Source of the DNA: an uncultured beta proteobacterium
Lineage (GTDB): Bacteria; Pseudomonadota; Gammaproteobacteria; Burkholderiales; Burkholderiaceae_C
Direction of reading: 5' to 3'
Assembly: GCA_903832285.1 (NCBI GenBank)
Contig: CAILAY010000189.1
Location: 1-64,000, forward strand
DNA length: 64,000 nucleotides
A program made the position numbers and the translations under genes. This document shows positions 44,067-54,272 of this stretch, in pieces. The notes beneath the pieces are model-generated. The model worked only from the letters and a program-made list of their open reading frames with translations. It ran no database searches and was not told the origin of the DNA. Each line of letters starts with the position of its first letter. The stretch's first letter is position 1.

Positions 44067-45209
44067 CTATTCGGCAACAAATCCGTAGACGCTGCCCTTG
44101 CCTGTTACGACGACAATGGTCTTTCCCGCCAACACCGGACCCACGCTGATGGCAGATCCGTCGGTTTCGACGCGATTCAAGGCACTTGCGTTCTCGCGCG
44201 ATAGCACGTGAAGCAAACCGCTACTGTCTCCGACCACCAGCCATTTCCCCGCCAGCAAGGGCGCACTCAAAACGCGATGCAGCAGCAAATCCGAACTCCA
44301 GGCGCGTTCGCCATCTGCACGATTCCAGGCCACCAGTTTGTCATCGGCTTCGGCGCCAATCACCAATTGTTCGTCGCCATTCAAGCCGATCGCGCCCACC
44401 GACTTCTTGCTCCACAGAACCTGACCCCGGACCGCATCCACGCAGCCCACCGTTGACTGAAAGGCTCGCGTGCAAACCACGTTGCCAAACCGGCTGACGG
44501 GTCCCACCAGATCGATCAGGCGCTCCACATCGTTCGTGCCACGCGCGGTCGCGATGGGAGCGTCCCAGCGCACACTGCCGTTCGCCGGGTTCAAGCCCAG
44601 CAGGCGTCCCGACTGACCCACGACCAGCGTATCTCCGACGGCCAGCAAGACGCCACTCTGCTTCAGAACCAGCGCATCACCTGGACGCTGCTGCGTCCAG
44701 ATCTTGCGTCCACTGGCGCCATCCAGCGCAGTCACGGACCGGTCCGCCGTCACCACGAAGACCCGTCCGCCCGCCACCAGCGGCGGCGTATAGCCTTGCG
44801 CCGGCAGTCGCTGCCGCCACAGCACGCGGCCGGCCTCCAGTGCCACCACTTCGTTCGCGTTGGTCACGATGGCAACGGTCTTGCCGTCGCTGCCGACGCC
44901 GGCGGTGATGGGAGCATCCAGCTGTAACCGCCACAAGTCCTTTCCGGTGACCGAATCCAGTGCTGCAACAGTTCCGTCAGAGCCAGCGATCGTCACGGTG
45001 GTTCCGACAACATGCGGTTGAAGGGCAAAGTTCACCGATCCAATCTGGCTGGTCCAGACCGAGCGCATCGGCTGCAGGGCCGCGTTCGGCGCAAGCTCTG
45101 CGGGTGCGATCTTGTCGCTGCTGGCACAACCCGCCAAAGCGGCAATCAGCACAGCCACAATCAAGTGAAGAGCCAGCTTGAAAGCTGAATTGGAAATCAT
45201 GGAAGTCAC
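44067..45209 (-). CDS. bamB: Outer-membrane assembly lipoprotein BamB
   Basis: A 380-residue beta-propeller lipoprotein. The signal ends at the lipobox LAGCASSDK, then PQQ-like repeats recur (GTVAALDSVTGKDLWRLQL, SVTALDGASGRKIWTQQ and others). I favour the GTG start at 45209, because GGAGG lies seven bases upstream and the codon overlaps the TGA of the preceding gene (GTGA); an ATG at 45200 is the alternative. BamB assists BamA and BamD in beta-barrel insertion; bamD is at 55306. Confidence 0.94.
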   Translation of the reverse strand: MTSMISNSAFKLALHLIVAVLIAALAGCASSDKIAPAELAPNAALQPMRSVWTSQIGSVNFALQPHVVGTTVTIAGSDGTVAALDSVTGKDLWRLQLDAPITAGVGSDGKTVAIVTNANEVVALEAGRVLWRQRLPAQGYTPPLVAGGRVFVVTADRSVTALDGASGRKIWTQQRPGDALVLKQSGVLLAVGDTLVVGQSGRLLGLNPANGSVRWDAPIATARGTNDVERLIDLVGPVSRFGNVVCTRAFQSTVGCVDAVRGQVLWSKKSVGAIGLNGDEQLVIGAEADDKLVAWNRADGERAWSSDLLLHRVLSAPLLAGKWLVVGDSSGLLHVLSRENASALNRVETDGSAISVGPVLAGKTIVVVTGKGSVYGFVAE

Positions 45210-45910
45210 TTCTTGACCTCCGGCGAAGACGAACCTGAAGCGGGAGTTGCGCTGGCCGTGGCCGCCAACTTGGGGTCCACGCCCATGGCGTTGAGCTTGA
45301 CTTCGACCAAGCGACGGTATTCCACTTGATCCTCGAAGGCCTTGTAGGCCTTCTCGAATTCTGCGCGGGCCTCGGCCTTCTTCCCCTGCAGCAGGTAGAT
45401 GTCACCCATGCGGTCGGACACAAGCGGCACAAATTCCTTGGGGAACGGCACCGCGAGTTGTCTGATCGCCTCGTCATAGGCCTTGGCTTGCGCCAATTCA
45501 CCGGCCAGCCGCAATCGGGCGATGGCTTGATAACCCTGATCGGACGACTTTTCCACAACCCATGCCAGCGCCGCCTTGGCGGCATCGATGTTGCCTCGGT
45601 CATGGTAGGCCTTTGCCGCCAGCAACGCCGCCTGCTGCGCATAGGTGGTGCTGGCAAACTTGTCCCTCATATCGGCAAGGGCGCGGTCCAGTTTGGTGGC
45701 GTCGCTGTCCTGGGCTGCGCGCTCGACCTCGTCGTACATGGCCGAACTCTGTGTCGCCTGGCTGCGCTGCCAATACTGGTACCCATTCCAACCGGCGTAG
45801 CTGCCCATCACGACAATCAGAATCCAGCTGATGAGATTGCCGTGCTGCTTCCAGAAGTGCTTGAGTTCCTCAAGCTGTTCTTGTTCTTCGAGATCGAGAT
45901 GTTGTGACAT
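45206..45910 (-). CDS. YfgM-like TPR membrane protein
   Basis: A 234-residue protein with an acidic N-terminus (MSQHLDLEEQEQLEELKHFW), one membrane helix (LISWILIVVMGSYAGWNGYQ) and a periplasmic TPR domain (about 60-205) ending in an Ala/Ser tail. YfgM in E. coli associates with the SecYEG translocon partner PpiD and chaperones exported proteins. The start is set at 45910 because upstream codons extend into hisS; no good ribosome-binding site is visible. It lies between hisS and bamB, as in E. coli. Confidence 0.88.
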   Translation of the reverse strand: MSQHLDLEEQEQLEELKHFWKQHGNLISWILIVVMGSYAGWNGYQYWQRSQATQSSAMYDEVERAAQDSDATKLDRALADMRDKFASTTYAQQAALLAAKAYHDRGNIDAAKAALAWVVEKSSDQGYQAIARLRLAGELAQAKAYDEAIRQLAVPFPKEFVPLVSDRMGDIYLLQGKKAEARAEFEKAYKAFEDQVEYRRLVEVKLNAMGVDPKLAATASATPASGSSSPEVKK

Positions 45911-45923
45911 GGATGAAAGTAGG

Positions 45924-47285
45924 TTAACTTGTTGATTGTAGGGTGGATGCCCACTGCGCCACATCGCTGAGGGCGCGACTGACCTGCGCACCGCTGCCGC
46001 CACGCAGCGATTTGATCGTAACCGTGCCACTGGCCAATTCATCTCCCCCGAACACCAGTGCGAAACGCGCACCGCTGGCGTCTGCCTTCTTGAACTGCGA
46101 CTTCATGCTGGCCATGCCAGCGTCGGAGCCCGCGTTCATTTGCACCGATACCCCGGCCTGACGCAGTGCCTGCAGCAGGGGCATGGCCATACTCAATGCG
46201 TCTTCTTCGGCAATCACCGCGTAGGCGTCGGGCACAGGAGGCGACAGCGCCTCAGCCTGCACCTGGATCAACTCCAGCACGCGCTCAATCCCCATACCCC
46301 AACCGACTGCGGGCGTCGGTCTTGCGCCCAGCATCTCAAACAGTCCGTCGTACCGGCCGCCACCGCACAGCGTTCCTTGAGCGCCCAGCTGGTCGGTGAT
46401 GAATTCAAAGACGGTGTGGCTGTAGTAATCCAAACCCCGCACAAGACGCGGGTTGACACGCCACACCACGCCGCAAGCACTGAGCAGCTTCTTGACCTGA
46501 TCGAAGTGCTTGAGAGAGGTTTCACCCAGGAAGCCCAGCAGTTGTGGCGCTCCTTGCACCAGATCCTGCAACGCCGGATTCTTCGTATCCAGGATGCGCA
46601 AGGGATTCGTCTGAAGGCGGCGCTGCGAGTCGGCGTCCAGTGCATCGGCGTGGCGCGTGAAATACTCGACCAGAGCCGCCCTGTGACGCAGACGTTCGGC
46701 CAGCACCCCGAGACTGTTGAGCTCCACACGCACATCTTTCAGTCCCACCCTCCCAAACAACTGCGCCACCATCAGCATCAGTTCCACATCCAACTCGGGG
46801 CCGGAAAAACCCAGCGCCTCAGCGCCGAGCTGGTAGAACTGACGATAGCGTCCGCGTTGCGGTCGCTCGTGGCGAAACATCGGCCCCATGTAGAAAAGCC
46901 GCTTGCCGCCGTCGTATGTCAGGTTGTGCTCGATCGCAGCCCGCACCACGCCCGGTGTGTTTTCCGGGCGCAACGTGAGCTGCTCGCCGTTGAGCCGATC
47001 CACGAAGGAGTACATCTCCTTTTCGACGATGTCGGTGGTCTCACCCGTGCCTTTGACAAAGAGGGCGGTGTGCTCAACGATCGGCGTGCGGATATTGCGG
47101 TAGGCGTAGGCACCCATCACGTCGCGCACATGGGCCTCAAACCACTCCCAGCGCGCTGAATCCGGCGGCAGGATGTCGTTCATCCCTTTGACTGCGGTGA
47201 GTCGATCACGCTTTCCGACAGCGGCACCAAGGTCATTCGATGAAACGGCTTTTTCTACCGCGACGGCGGCTCGGTTATCGCTCAT
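45924..47285 (-). CDS. hisS: Histidyl-tRNA synthetase
   Basis: A 453-residue class II synthetase. [16 protein letters not shown] is the start of the catalytic domain, [17 protein letters not shown] is motif 2, [16 protein letters not shown] and GGGRYDGL are HisRS-specific, and an anticodon domain follows. It has about 25 extra residues before the usual start, which may not be translated; a later start is possible but no internal Met fits before MNDILP. It lies between ispG and yfgM. Confidence 0.95.
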   Translation of the reverse strand: MSDNRAAVAVEKAVSSNDLGAAVGKRDRLTAVKGMNDILPPDSARWEWFEAHVRDVMGAYAYRNIRTPIVEHTALFVKGTGETTDIVEKEMYSFVDRLNGEQLTLRPENTPGVVRAAIEHNLTYDGGKRLFYMGPMFRHERPQRGRYRQFYQLGAEALGFSGPELDVELMLMVAQLFGRVGLKDVRVELNSLGVLAERLRHRAALVEYFTRHADALDADSQRRLQTNPLRILDTKNPALQDLVQGAPQLLGFLGETSLKHFDQVKKLLSACGVVWRVNPRLVRGLDYYSHTVFEFITDQLGAQGTLCGGGRYDGLFEMLGARPTPAVGWGMGIERVLELIQVQAEALSPPVPDAYAVIAEEDALSMAMPLLQALRQAGVSVQMNAGSDAGMASMKSQFKKADASGARFALVFGGDELASGTVTIKSLRGGSGAQVSRALSDVAQWASTLQSTS

Positions 47286-47294
47286 GGGATGGAT

Positions 47295-48563
47295 CTAATT
47301 TTCCAGTTCGGCCGCACCGAACCGGTTCCTGATGTAGTTTTCAACGATCACCTGAAACTCCTGTGCGATGTGCTCTCCACGCAGGGTCAGGCGCTTCTCG
47401 CCATCGATGAAGACAGGTGCGGCTGGTGCCTCGCCGGTACCGGGCAGGCTGATGCCGATGTCCGCGTGCTTGCTCTCGCCGGGACCATTCACGATGCAGC
47501 CCATGACCGCAACCTTGAGCGTTTCCACACCCGGATACTGCTCGCGCCACACGGGCATCTGCTCGCGCAGAAAGTTGTCGATCTGCTGCGTCAAAACCTG
47601 GAATGTGGTGCTGGTGGTGCGGCCACAGCCTGGACACGCGGTGACGCTGGGAACGAAACTGCGCAACCCCAGTGCCTGCAGAATCTCGGAGGCAATCACC
47701 ACCTCCTGGTTGCGCGACTCGCCCGGCTGCGGCGTGAGCGACACCCGGATGGTGTCGCCAATACCCTCCTGCAATAGGATGCCCAACGCCGCACTGGATG
47801 CCACTGTCCCCTTGGTTCCCATGCCCGCTTCCGTCAGCCCAAGATGCAGGGCGTAGTCGCAGCGCTTGGCGAGTGCGCGATATACCGAAACAAGATCCTG
47901 CACGCCGCTCACCTTGCACGACAACAGGATCTGGTTGCCGTTCATGCCGATCGATTCGGCAAAGCGCGCGGACTCGACGGCCGACGCGATGAGGGCTTCG
48001 TACATCACCGGTTTGGCGTCCCAGGGAGGGGTGCGACGGCTGTTCGCGTCCATGAGCGAGGCCAGCAATTCCTGGTCCAGGCTACCCCAGTTGACCCCGA
48101 TGCGAACCGCCTTGTTCCAGCGCATGGCGATCTCGATCATTTGCCCGAACTGCCGGTCGTGCTTGTCGCCCTTGCCTACGTTGCCCGGATTGATGCGATA
48201 TTTGGACAATGCCCGGGCGCAGTCCGGGTAGTCGGACAGCAACCGGTGACCGTTGTAGTGAAAGTCGCCGATCAGCGGCACGTCAATCCCCATTCGATCC
48301 AGTTGCTCGCGCACATGGGGAACAGCTTGCGCCGCCTCGGGCGTATTCACCGTGATGCGCACCAATTCGGACCCGGCTTGCGCCAGTTCCTTGACCTGAA
48401 TCGCTGTGCCTATGGTGTCGGACGTGTCGGTATTGGTCATCGACTGCACCCGCACTGGTGCGTCCCCGCCTACGGTGACAACCCTGTCGCCCCAACATAT
48501 TCGGGCCTGGCGGGACCGCCGCGGGAGCGGCACTGCCACATCGATGGGAACATCAACTGCCAC
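47295..48563 (-). CDS. ispG: 4-hydroxy-3-methylbut-2-enyl diphosphate synthase
   Basis: A 422-residue MEP-pathway iron-sulfur enzyme. Cluster cysteines are in CPGCGRTT and [26 protein letters not shown] is the substrate-side N-terminal motif. It reduces methylerythritol cyclodiphosphate. It starts with GTG at 48563, sharing one base with the rodZ stop codon (TAGTG), which implies coupled translation. The residues before ARICWG are poorly conserved in such proteins. Confidence 0.95.
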   Translation of the reverse strand: MAVDVPIDVAVPLPRRSRQARICWGDRVVTVGGDAPVRVQSMTNTDTSDTIGTAIQVKELAQAGSELVRITVNTPEAAQAVPHVREQLDRMGIDVPLIGDFHYNGHRLLSDYPDCARALSKYRINPGNVGKGDKHDRQFGQMIEIAMRWNKAVRIGVNWGSLDQELLASLMDANSRRTPPWDAKPVMYEALIASAVESARFAESIGMNGNQILLSCKVSGVQDLVSVYRALAKRCDYALHLGLTEAGMGTKGTVASSAALGILLQEGIGDTIRVSLTPQPGESRNQEVVIASEILQALGLRSFVPSVTACPGCGRTTSTTFQVLTQQIDNFLREQMPVWREQYPGVETLKVAVMGCIVNGPGESKHADIGISLPGTGEAPAAPVFIDGEKRLTLRGEHIAQEFQVIVENYIRNRFGAAELEN

Positions 48564-49531
48564 TATTTCACCTCGAATCGTGCGACGTTTTCTTTGGACA
48601 CAGCCGTCAGATCAAACGGCCTGCCTCGCACCAGGACCTCGACCGCGTCGGCTCGACCGATGACAGTCTGCAGGGGTGGAGACCCCGACACCGCTGCTGT
48701 TTCACCGGTCGGCAGGATTCTGCGCAACACCACCACGCCCCTGGCATCAGTCACCTCAATCCAGGACGAAGCACGTGCCTTGAACGCCAGCAAGGCATTC
48801 GCGGTCGGCTCGATCCGCGGGGATGCCACTGCATCCGGCTTTGAGGCGGTCTGAACGGGACCGGCGGCAATGGTCGGAACCACAGCACCTGGTGCCGCAC
48901 TTGCAGCAGGGACCGGTTCGCGCGACACATTTTCCAGCACCATGGCAGGTGCCGCTTCTGATGTAGCTTCCGACGCCGGTGTGACCGGTGTCTGCGCTGA
49001 CGTCACGACCACCGGGATGGTCGCAACGGGAGCGGCAACGCGCACATCCGGATGCGCCAACCAATTTCCATCAGTGATCTTTTGCAATTCCGGCAAGAAA
49101 GCAACAATGGCGGCTGCAAAGAGCAACGCGAGAACGGCGAGCACCAAGGGGTGACGCAATCTCGCGCCAAACGGCAAACCATTGACCCGATCACCTGAAT
49201 GGAACGGCGTGTTGACGGAGGGTTCAGACACCAATACCGGGTTCACGCTCTGGGGAAGCCTCTCCAACACGGGCGCCGGGTCGATGCGCAAAGAGCGACA
49301 CACGGCAGCCGCCAGAGCCCGTACAAAAACCGCGTCATGCAGACCGCCAAATTGATCCGCTTCGAGCGCTTCCAACTTCTTCACTGAAACCTTGAGCGAC
49401 ACCGCCAACGCGGCGATGTGCAGCCCGCTGGCCTCTCGCGCCTGGCGAATCAGGGCGCCGGCCGTGATTTGCACAGGCAACTTCGACTCAGGTTCAACCG
49501 CGGGTTCAGGGCGAGGAAATGCATCAGTCAT
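48563..49531 (-). CDS. rodZ: Cytoskeletal/HTH membrane protein RodZ
   Basis: A 322-residue protein. A Cro/HTH_25-type N-terminal domain ([20 protein letters not shown]) is followed by one membrane helix ([17 protein letters not shown], about 150-168), an Ala/Pro/Val-rich periplasmic linker and a DUF4115 domain ([20 protein letters not shown]). RodZ links MreB to the membrane and shapes rod cells. The ATG at 49531 overlaps the pilF stop region by eight bases and begins just before the HTH domain; ispG follows. Confidence 0.92.
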   Translation of the reverse strand: MTDAFPRPEPAVEPESKLPVQITAGALIRQAREASGLHIAALAVSLKVSVKKLEALEADQFGGLHDAVFVRALAAAVCRSLRIDPAPVLERLPQSVNPVLVSEPSVNTPFHSGDRVNGLPFGARLRHPLVLAVLALLFAAAIVAFLPELQKITDGNWLAHPDVRVAAPVATIPVVVTSAQTPVTPASEATSEAAPAMVLENVSREPVPAASAAPGAVVPTIAAGPVQTASKPDAVASPRIEPTANALLAFKARASSWIEVTDARGVVVLRRILPTGETAAVSGSPPLQTVIGRADAVEVLVRGRPFDLTAVSKENVARFEVK

Positions 49532-50360
49532 CGAAAGCTCCACGCTCGTACAAACCCACCTCCCTCGCCTGCGGAAAACGTTTCTTGAGTTGTTCAGCCA
49601 ACTGCTGCATGGCAAGCGCACTGTCCAGACGCCGCTCCACCTTGATCCCCAGCCACAGCGATTCGGCATTGGCCAACTCGCTGTTGTTGATGCGCCGGAT
49701 ATAGAACTGTGCGCGCACCAGTTCACCGCGCTTGAGCAGCAGACTGGCCAGATTGAACCCCGTGATCGGGTTGCCCGCATCGAGCTCATAGGAACGCGCC
49801 AGACTGCGCTCCGCCTCCTCGACCTGGCCTGCCTTGGCGTGACACAGTCCCATGGTCAGATAGGTCTTGGCTCGATCCCGGTACTGGGGATTGGCCAGCG
49901 CCCGATTGAAAGTGTCGGTGGCCTCGCCGAAGCGGCCGGCCTGGCACAGTAGCCAGCCATAGTTTTGCACCACGCCGGCGTCGCGCGGGTCCAGACTCAT
50001 GGCCCGCCGAAAGCTCTCCTCCGCCAATGCGAAGTCACTGAGCCGCATGTACACCAGACCCCGCAAGTTGAATGCTTGCGCGTAGCTCGGATCGATGACC
50101 AGGGCTTGTTTGAGTTCGTCCAATGCGAAGGTGGTCTTGCCCTCCGAGAAGTAACTCACGGCAAGTTCCAGGCGAATGCTGGCCCGGCGCCGCGCCTCGG
50201 GTTCATCCGACGCGGTCATGACGTCGGTTTTACCGTCACCCTGCGTTCCCGAACGGCCGACATCGGCACAACCAGCAAGCACCCACGCCAGCGCCCCGAC
50301 TACGCACAGGCGCAGCACCAGCGTGTGCGGTTTCAACCATTGCGAGTCAATGAAATTCAT
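49524..50360 (-). CDS. pilF: Type IV pilus biogenesis lipoprotein PilF/PilW
   Basis: A 278-residue lipoprotein. The signal ends at AWVLAGC, then about six TPR repeats ([40 protein letters not shown] and others). PilF pilots the secretin PilQ to the outer membrane, and its place after rlmN and before rodZ is conserved. The gene overlaps the rlmN 3' end by 14 bases. Confidence 0.93.
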   Translation of the reverse strand: MNFIDSQWLKPHTLVLRLCVVGALAWVLAGCADVGRSGTQGDGKTDVMTASDEPEARRRASIRLELAVSYFSEGKTTFALDELKQALVIDPSYAQAFNLRGLVYMRLSDFALAEESFRRAMSLDPRDAGVVQNYGWLLCQAGRFGEATDTFNRALANPQYRDRAKTYLTMGLCHAKAGQVEEAERSLARSYELDAGNPITGFNLASLLLKRGELVRAQFYIRRINNSELANAESLWLGIKVERRLDSALAMQQLAEQLKKRFPQAREVGLYERGAFDD

Positions 50361-51504
50361 GCGTCATGTCTCCTGGGATAGCGACCGAGATTGGTTTTAA
50401 CATGATCCTGCGCCGACTTGCCATGCGTTCGGCGACACCCGTCCGATCCCTGACATCGCCGGCGAGTTGGCCGCAGGCAGCGTCGATGTCGTCCCCGCGT
50501 GTCTTGCGCACGGTCGCGACGAAACCGGCCGCAATCAAAATTTGTGCAAAGCCGGCCACGGCCGCAGGCGTGGAGCGGGTCAGGCCAGATGCCGCAAAGG
50601 GGTTGAAGGGAATCAGGTTGAACTTGCACGGCACGCCAGTCCCACCAAACTCCCGCATCAGTCGCACCAGTTGTTGCGCGTGCTCGGGCCGGTCGTTGAC
50701 TCCGTCAAGCATGCAGTACTCGAAAGTGATGAAGTCCCGTGGCGCTGCCTTAAGATAACGCAGACAGGCGCCGAGCAGTTCGGACAGCGAGTATTTCAGG
50801 TTCAGTGGCACCAGGTGATCGCGCAAGGCGTCGTTGGGTGCGTGCAGCGACACGGCCAGCGCCACCGGACAGTCCAGCGCCAGGCGATCGATCATCGGCA
50901 CCACGCCGGAAGTGGACACCGTGACGCGGCGCCGCGACAGGCCGTAGGCGTGGTCGTCCAGCATCACGCGCAGGGCCGGCAGCAATGCCGTGTAGTTTTG
51001 CAGCGGTTCACCCATGCCCATCATCACGACGTTGGAGATGACACGATCGGTTCGACCCAGTTTTTGTCGCAGGTAGTGTTCGGCAAACCACAGTTGAGCC
51101 ACAATTTCGCCGGTTGTCAGGTTGCGGCTGAATCCCTGGTGGCCGGTGGAGCAAAAACGGCAACCCATGGCGCAACCTGCTTGTGACGAAAGACACAGTG
51201 TTGCGCGGTCCGTTTCGGGGATAAACACCGACTCGATGACGTTGCCATCACCCACGTCAAACAGCCACTTGATGGTGCCGTCCGCGGACTCGTGCTGCGA
51301 AACTACCGGTAGCGCCTGCACCTGGGCATTGACTTTGAGCTTCTCACGCAGGCTCTTGGCCAGATCGCTCATCTGGTCAAAATCGTGCGCGCCGCGTTGG
51401 TGTATCCAACGAAACAGCTGGGTCGCACGGAATCGTTTTTCCCCGAGCCGCTCGCAAAACGCGGCCAAACCCTCGAGGTCGTAATCGAGCAGATTGGCCG
51501 TCAT
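50347..51504 (-). CDS. rlmN: 23S rRNA / tRNA (adenine C2) methyltransferase RlmN
   Basis: A 385-residue radical-SAM enzyme with [14 protein letters not shown] (CxxxCxxC) and the C-terminal catalytic Cys in AACGQLAGD. It methylates A2503 of 23S rRNA and A37 of some tRNAs. [10 protein letters not shown] is also diagnostic. It lies between ndk and pilF. Confidence 0.96.
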   Translation of the reverse strand: MTANLLDYDLEGLAAFCERLGEKRFRATQLFRWIHQRGAHDFDQMSDLAKSLREKLKVNAQVQALPVVSQHESADGTIKWLFDVGDGNVIESVFIPETDRATLCLSSQAGCAMGCRFCSTGHQGFSRNLTTGEIVAQLWFAEHYLRQKLGRTDRVISNVVMMGMGEPLQNYTALLPALRVMLDDHAYGLSRRRVTVSTSGVVPMIDRLALDCPVALAVSLHAPNDALRDHLVPLNLKYSLSELLGACLRYLKAAPRDFITFEYCMLDGVNDRPEHAQQLVRLMREFGGTGVPCKFNLIPFNPFAASGLTRSTPAAVAGFAQILIAAGFVATVRKTRGDDIDAACGQLAGDVRDRTGVAERMASRRRIMLKPISVAIPGDMTHEFH

Positions 51505-51522
51505 TGCATGGGTCAGCGCTTG

Positions 51523-51948
51523 TTAACGTGAATAGATGTTCATGCCGGCGAAGAAAAAGCTGATTTCCACGGCAGCAGTTTCTGGCGCATCGGAACCGTG
51601 CACTGCGTTGGCATCGATGCTGTCGGCGAAGTCAGCCCGGATAGTTCCGGTAGCTGCCTTCTTGGGGTCGGTCGCGCCCATCAGGTCCCGGTTTTTCAGC
51701 ACCGCGCCTTCACCCTCGAGTACCTGGATCATGACCGGGCCGGAGATCATGAACTCCACCAGATCTTTGAAGAACGGACGCGCTTTGTGCACGCCATAAA
51801 AAGCCTCGGCTTCTACGCGCGACAGTTGTGCCAGACGGGCGGCCACGACCTTCAGGCCGGCGGCCTCAAAACGGGCGTAGATTTGTCCGATCACGTTCTT
51901 CGCCACGGCGTCGGGTTTGATGATGGAGAGGGTGCGTTCGATAGCCAT
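51523..51948 (-). CDS. ndk: Nucleoside diphosphate kinase
   Basis: A 141-residue enzyme of the usual length with the catalytic His in NAVHGSDA and the motif [15 protein letters not shown]. It balances nucleoside triphosphates through a phospho-histidine intermediate. It is the first gene of the conserved block running into rlmN. A TAAAAT sequence (52001-52006, minus strand) is a possible -10, but no matching -35 is clear. Confidence 0.97.
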   Translation of the reverse strand: MAIERTLSIIKPDAVAKNVIGQIYARFEAAGLKVVAARLAQLSRVEAEAFYGVHKARPFFKDLVEFMISGPVMIQVLEGEGAVLKNRDLMGATDPKKAATGTIRADFADSIDANAVHGSDAPETAAVEISFFFAGMNIYSR

Positions 51949-52071
51949 AGGTCATTCTTGGTTGAAGTTTTGAAAAATTTCTTTTTGGAAAAAGCCTTTG
52001 ATTTTAACCGCTGGTGGTGGAAATCCGGGCCGTGATCCGGGGATCTGGCGGCGCGTCTGGCGCACCCTGTC

Positions 52072-53445
52072 TCACCGGCCACGGCCGCCTGAGCGCCGCG
52101 ATCCACCGCCGCCACCCGAAGCGCCGCGACGCGGACCCTGGCCGGTCCCTTGACGCTGGCGCATGAAGCTGTCAGCACCGATATAGCCAAAAGCCGTCTT
52201 CATCGGGTCGGGTTGATTCGCACCCTCATGATCCGGCGTATCGCCCCGCTGACGCGCCGGCTGCGGCTGACCGTTCCCGCCACGGGAGTTGCCCCCCGAT
52301 CCCGCCGAAGCAGCTGAACCATTGGCGCTACGCGGGGGTCGCCCACGTCCGCCGCGACGGCGCGCACCACTGCTTCGGCCAGCGCCGTCACGCTCTTGCT
52401 GAGCAGGTCCGACATCCATTGCATCCTGCGCGCCCCGCGGCCTGGCGGCCTGCGCGAGCGAGCGAATGTCGCCCTCGTCCAGTTCCATCCAGGCGCCGCG
52501 CTTGAGGCCGCGCGGCAATACCATGGCCCCATACCGAATGCGAATCAGGCGGCTAACCGCGTGGCCTACCGCCTCCAGCATGCGCCGCACTTCGCGGTTG
52601 CGCCCTTCGGAGATGGTGACGCGATACCAACAGTTGGAGCCCTCGCCACCACCTTCTTCGATCGAACCGAACTGGGCGCGACCGTCATCAAGCTGCACAC
52701 CGTCGAGCAGTTTTTGCTTCTCTTCCTTGGTCAAGGCGCCCAATACCCGCACCGCATATTCGCGCTCCAGCCCAAACCGGGGATGCATCAGCTGATTGGC
52801 GAGCACACCGGAACTGGTGAACAACAGCAGCCCTTCCGTGTTCAGATCCAGACGCCCCACCGACTGCCACTTCCCCTGGTACAACTTGGGGAGACGACGA
52901 AACACCGTCGGCCGGTTCTGCGGATCATCGTGGGTGACCACTTCACCCGCAGGCTTGTGATAGGCAATCACACGGGCTGGCGGTGGATCAATGCGAAAGC
53001 GTATCGGCTTGCCATTGACCTTGATCTGGTCACCAAACTGGATACGCTGGCCAATGTGTGCCGGCTCGTTGTTGACGGAGATGCGGCCCTCAGTGATGAG
53101 CTGTTCCATTTCCAGGCGCGAACCCAGCCCGGACTGGGCCAACACCTTATGCAGCTTGGGCGATTCGGCCACCGGCGCCAGTACGCGCTTGAAAGGAACC
53201 AGATCGGCACGCTCCTCGTCGGCATCGAAGTCCCCCGAAACCACTTCCGCGAAGCGGGTTGCAACTGAGCTCACGCGATCAACCTCGTCAGCGCCGGCAG
53301 TCCTGGCCGGATTCTGCTCAAGCGGCACAGGCGCCGCGTCGGCAACCACGTCCAGCCGCGCCGGTCCGGAACCACAAGGCGTCGCTGCACTGGCATCCGT
53401 TTCGGCAGTTGCTGCACCGGGCTGGTTCTCAATCGGCGAATTCAT
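52072..53445 (-). CDS. rluB: 23S rRNA pseudouridine synthase RluB, tail-extended
   Basis: A 457-residue protein with an Ala/Pro/Asp-rich N-terminal extension (about 1-100), an S4 domain (KLHKVLAQSGLGSRLEMEQL), the RsuA/RluB catalytic domain with the Asp in GRLDLNTEGLLLF, and a 100-residue Gly/Arg/Gln-rich C-terminal tail with RGG-like clusters. It makes pseudouridine 2605 in 23S rRNA. The start at 53445 is chosen because upstream codons run into scpB; scpB lies 13 bases away. Confidence 0.92.
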   Translation of the reverse strand: MNSPIENQPGAATAETDASAATPCGSGPARLDVVADAAPVPLEQNPARTAGADEVDRVSSVATRFAEVVSGDFDADEERADLVPFKRVLAPVAESPKLHKVLAQSGLGSRLEMEQLITEGRISVNNEPAHIGQRIQFGDQIKVNGKPIRFRIDPPPARVIAYHKPAGEVVTHDDPQNRPTVFRRLPKLYQGKWQSVGRLDLNTEGLLLFTSSGVLANQLMHPRFGLEREYAVRVLGALTKEEKQKLLDGVQLDDGRAQFGSIEEGGGEGSNCWYRVTISEGRNREVRRMLEAVGHAVSRLIRIRYGAMVLPRGLKRGAWMELDEGDIRSLAQAARPRGAQDAMDVGPAQQERDGAGRSSGARRRGGRGRPPRSANGSAASAGSGGNSRGGNGQPQPARQRGDTPDHEGANQPDPMKTAFGYIGADSFMRQRQGTGQGPRRGASGGGGGSRRSGGRGR

Positions 53446-53458
53446 ACATCGTTCCCTT

Positions 53459-54091
53459 TTATTCAGCTGAATCACTTTGCGCGGCCACGGGCTCGGGCAC
53501 CGGCAGCACAGCCATCGGCAATTCGACCTGCTGCACGTCGGCAACCCGTTCGAGAGAATGCATCAGGCGCGCCTCCTGCCCCGGCGTGTCCAGGGTCGGC
53601 AACTGGTCCAGCGATGCCAGCCCCAGATCGTCCAGGAACTGCCGAGTGGTGGCGTACAGGCCCGGCCGACCGACGGTTTCGCGATGGCCGATGACCTCGA
53701 CCCAGCCCCGGTCTTCCAACTGCTTGAGCAGCAGCGAGTTGATGGTCACACCCCGGATATCTTCCATGTCACCCCGTGTCACCGGCTGCCGATACGCAAT
53801 GATGGCCAGTGTCTCCAAGGTAGCCCGCGTGTATTTCGGCGGTTTCTCGGGGTGCAGCCGATCCAGGTACTCTCGCATCTCAGGTCGACTCTGAAAGCGC
53901 CAGCCCGTGGCCACGCACACCAGTTCCACACCGCCCTGCGCCCATTCGTCCTGCAACTCCGCGAGCAATGTTTTAAGCGTATCCGGCCCCACTTCGTCGT
54001 TGAAGAGCACGCGCATCTCGTTCAGCGGCAGGGGCTGCTGCGAGCAAATCAGCGCGGTTTCGAGGACACGCTTGGCATCCGCGGTATTCAT
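53459..54091 (-). CDS. scpB: Segregation and condensation protein ScpB
   Basis: A 210-residue winged-helix protein. ETALICSQQPLPLNEMRVLF, LETLAIIAYRQPVTRGDMED and LLKQLEDRGWVEVIGHRETV are family motifs. ScpB completes the SMC-ScpAB condensin, although no scpA lies in the window. A terminator-like hairpin ends 18 bases before its ATG. rluB follows, and the scpB-rluB pairing is widely conserved. Confidence 0.95.
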   Translation of the reverse strand: MNTADAKRVLETALICSQQPLPLNEMRVLFNDEVGPDTLKTLLAELQDEWAQGGVELVCVATGWRFQSRPEMREYLDRLHPEKPPKYTRATLETLAIIAYRQPVTRGDMEDIRGVTINSLLLKQLEDRGWVEVIGHRETVGRPGLYATTRQFLDDLGLASLDQLPTLDTPGQEARLMHSLERVADVQQVELPMAVLPVPEPVAAQSDSAE

Positions 54092-54108
54092 GGCAATGGC
54101 GATCTTCG

Positions 54109-54133
54109 GAAAAAATTATTGCCTTAAGGGCAA
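54109..54133 (-). terminator. Hairpin and T-run immediately before scpB
   Basis: On the minus strand TTGCC-CTTAA-GGCAA is followed by TAATTTTTT. The T-run ends about 18 bases before the scpB ATG. It may end the rluD transcript or act as an attenuator in the scpB leader. The remaining 54134-54272 holds GC-rich palindromic sequence but no gene. Confidence 0.6.
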
Positions 54134-54272
54134 ACACAGCGAGGGGTTCATACCGTGGCGATGAGCACAAGCGCTTCAGGTTGGAGCGTGTCGCTTCGCG
54201 CGGGCAATCTGTCACTTCCCGGTCCGCACCATGCGGCCCGCCACAAGAGGCCGGGCGCGGCCTGGCCCGCGG

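Noticed and set aside
45910-46072. Longer N-terminus for the YfgM-like protein
   Set aside because: The extension overlaps hisS coding sequence and is unlike the family N-terminus.
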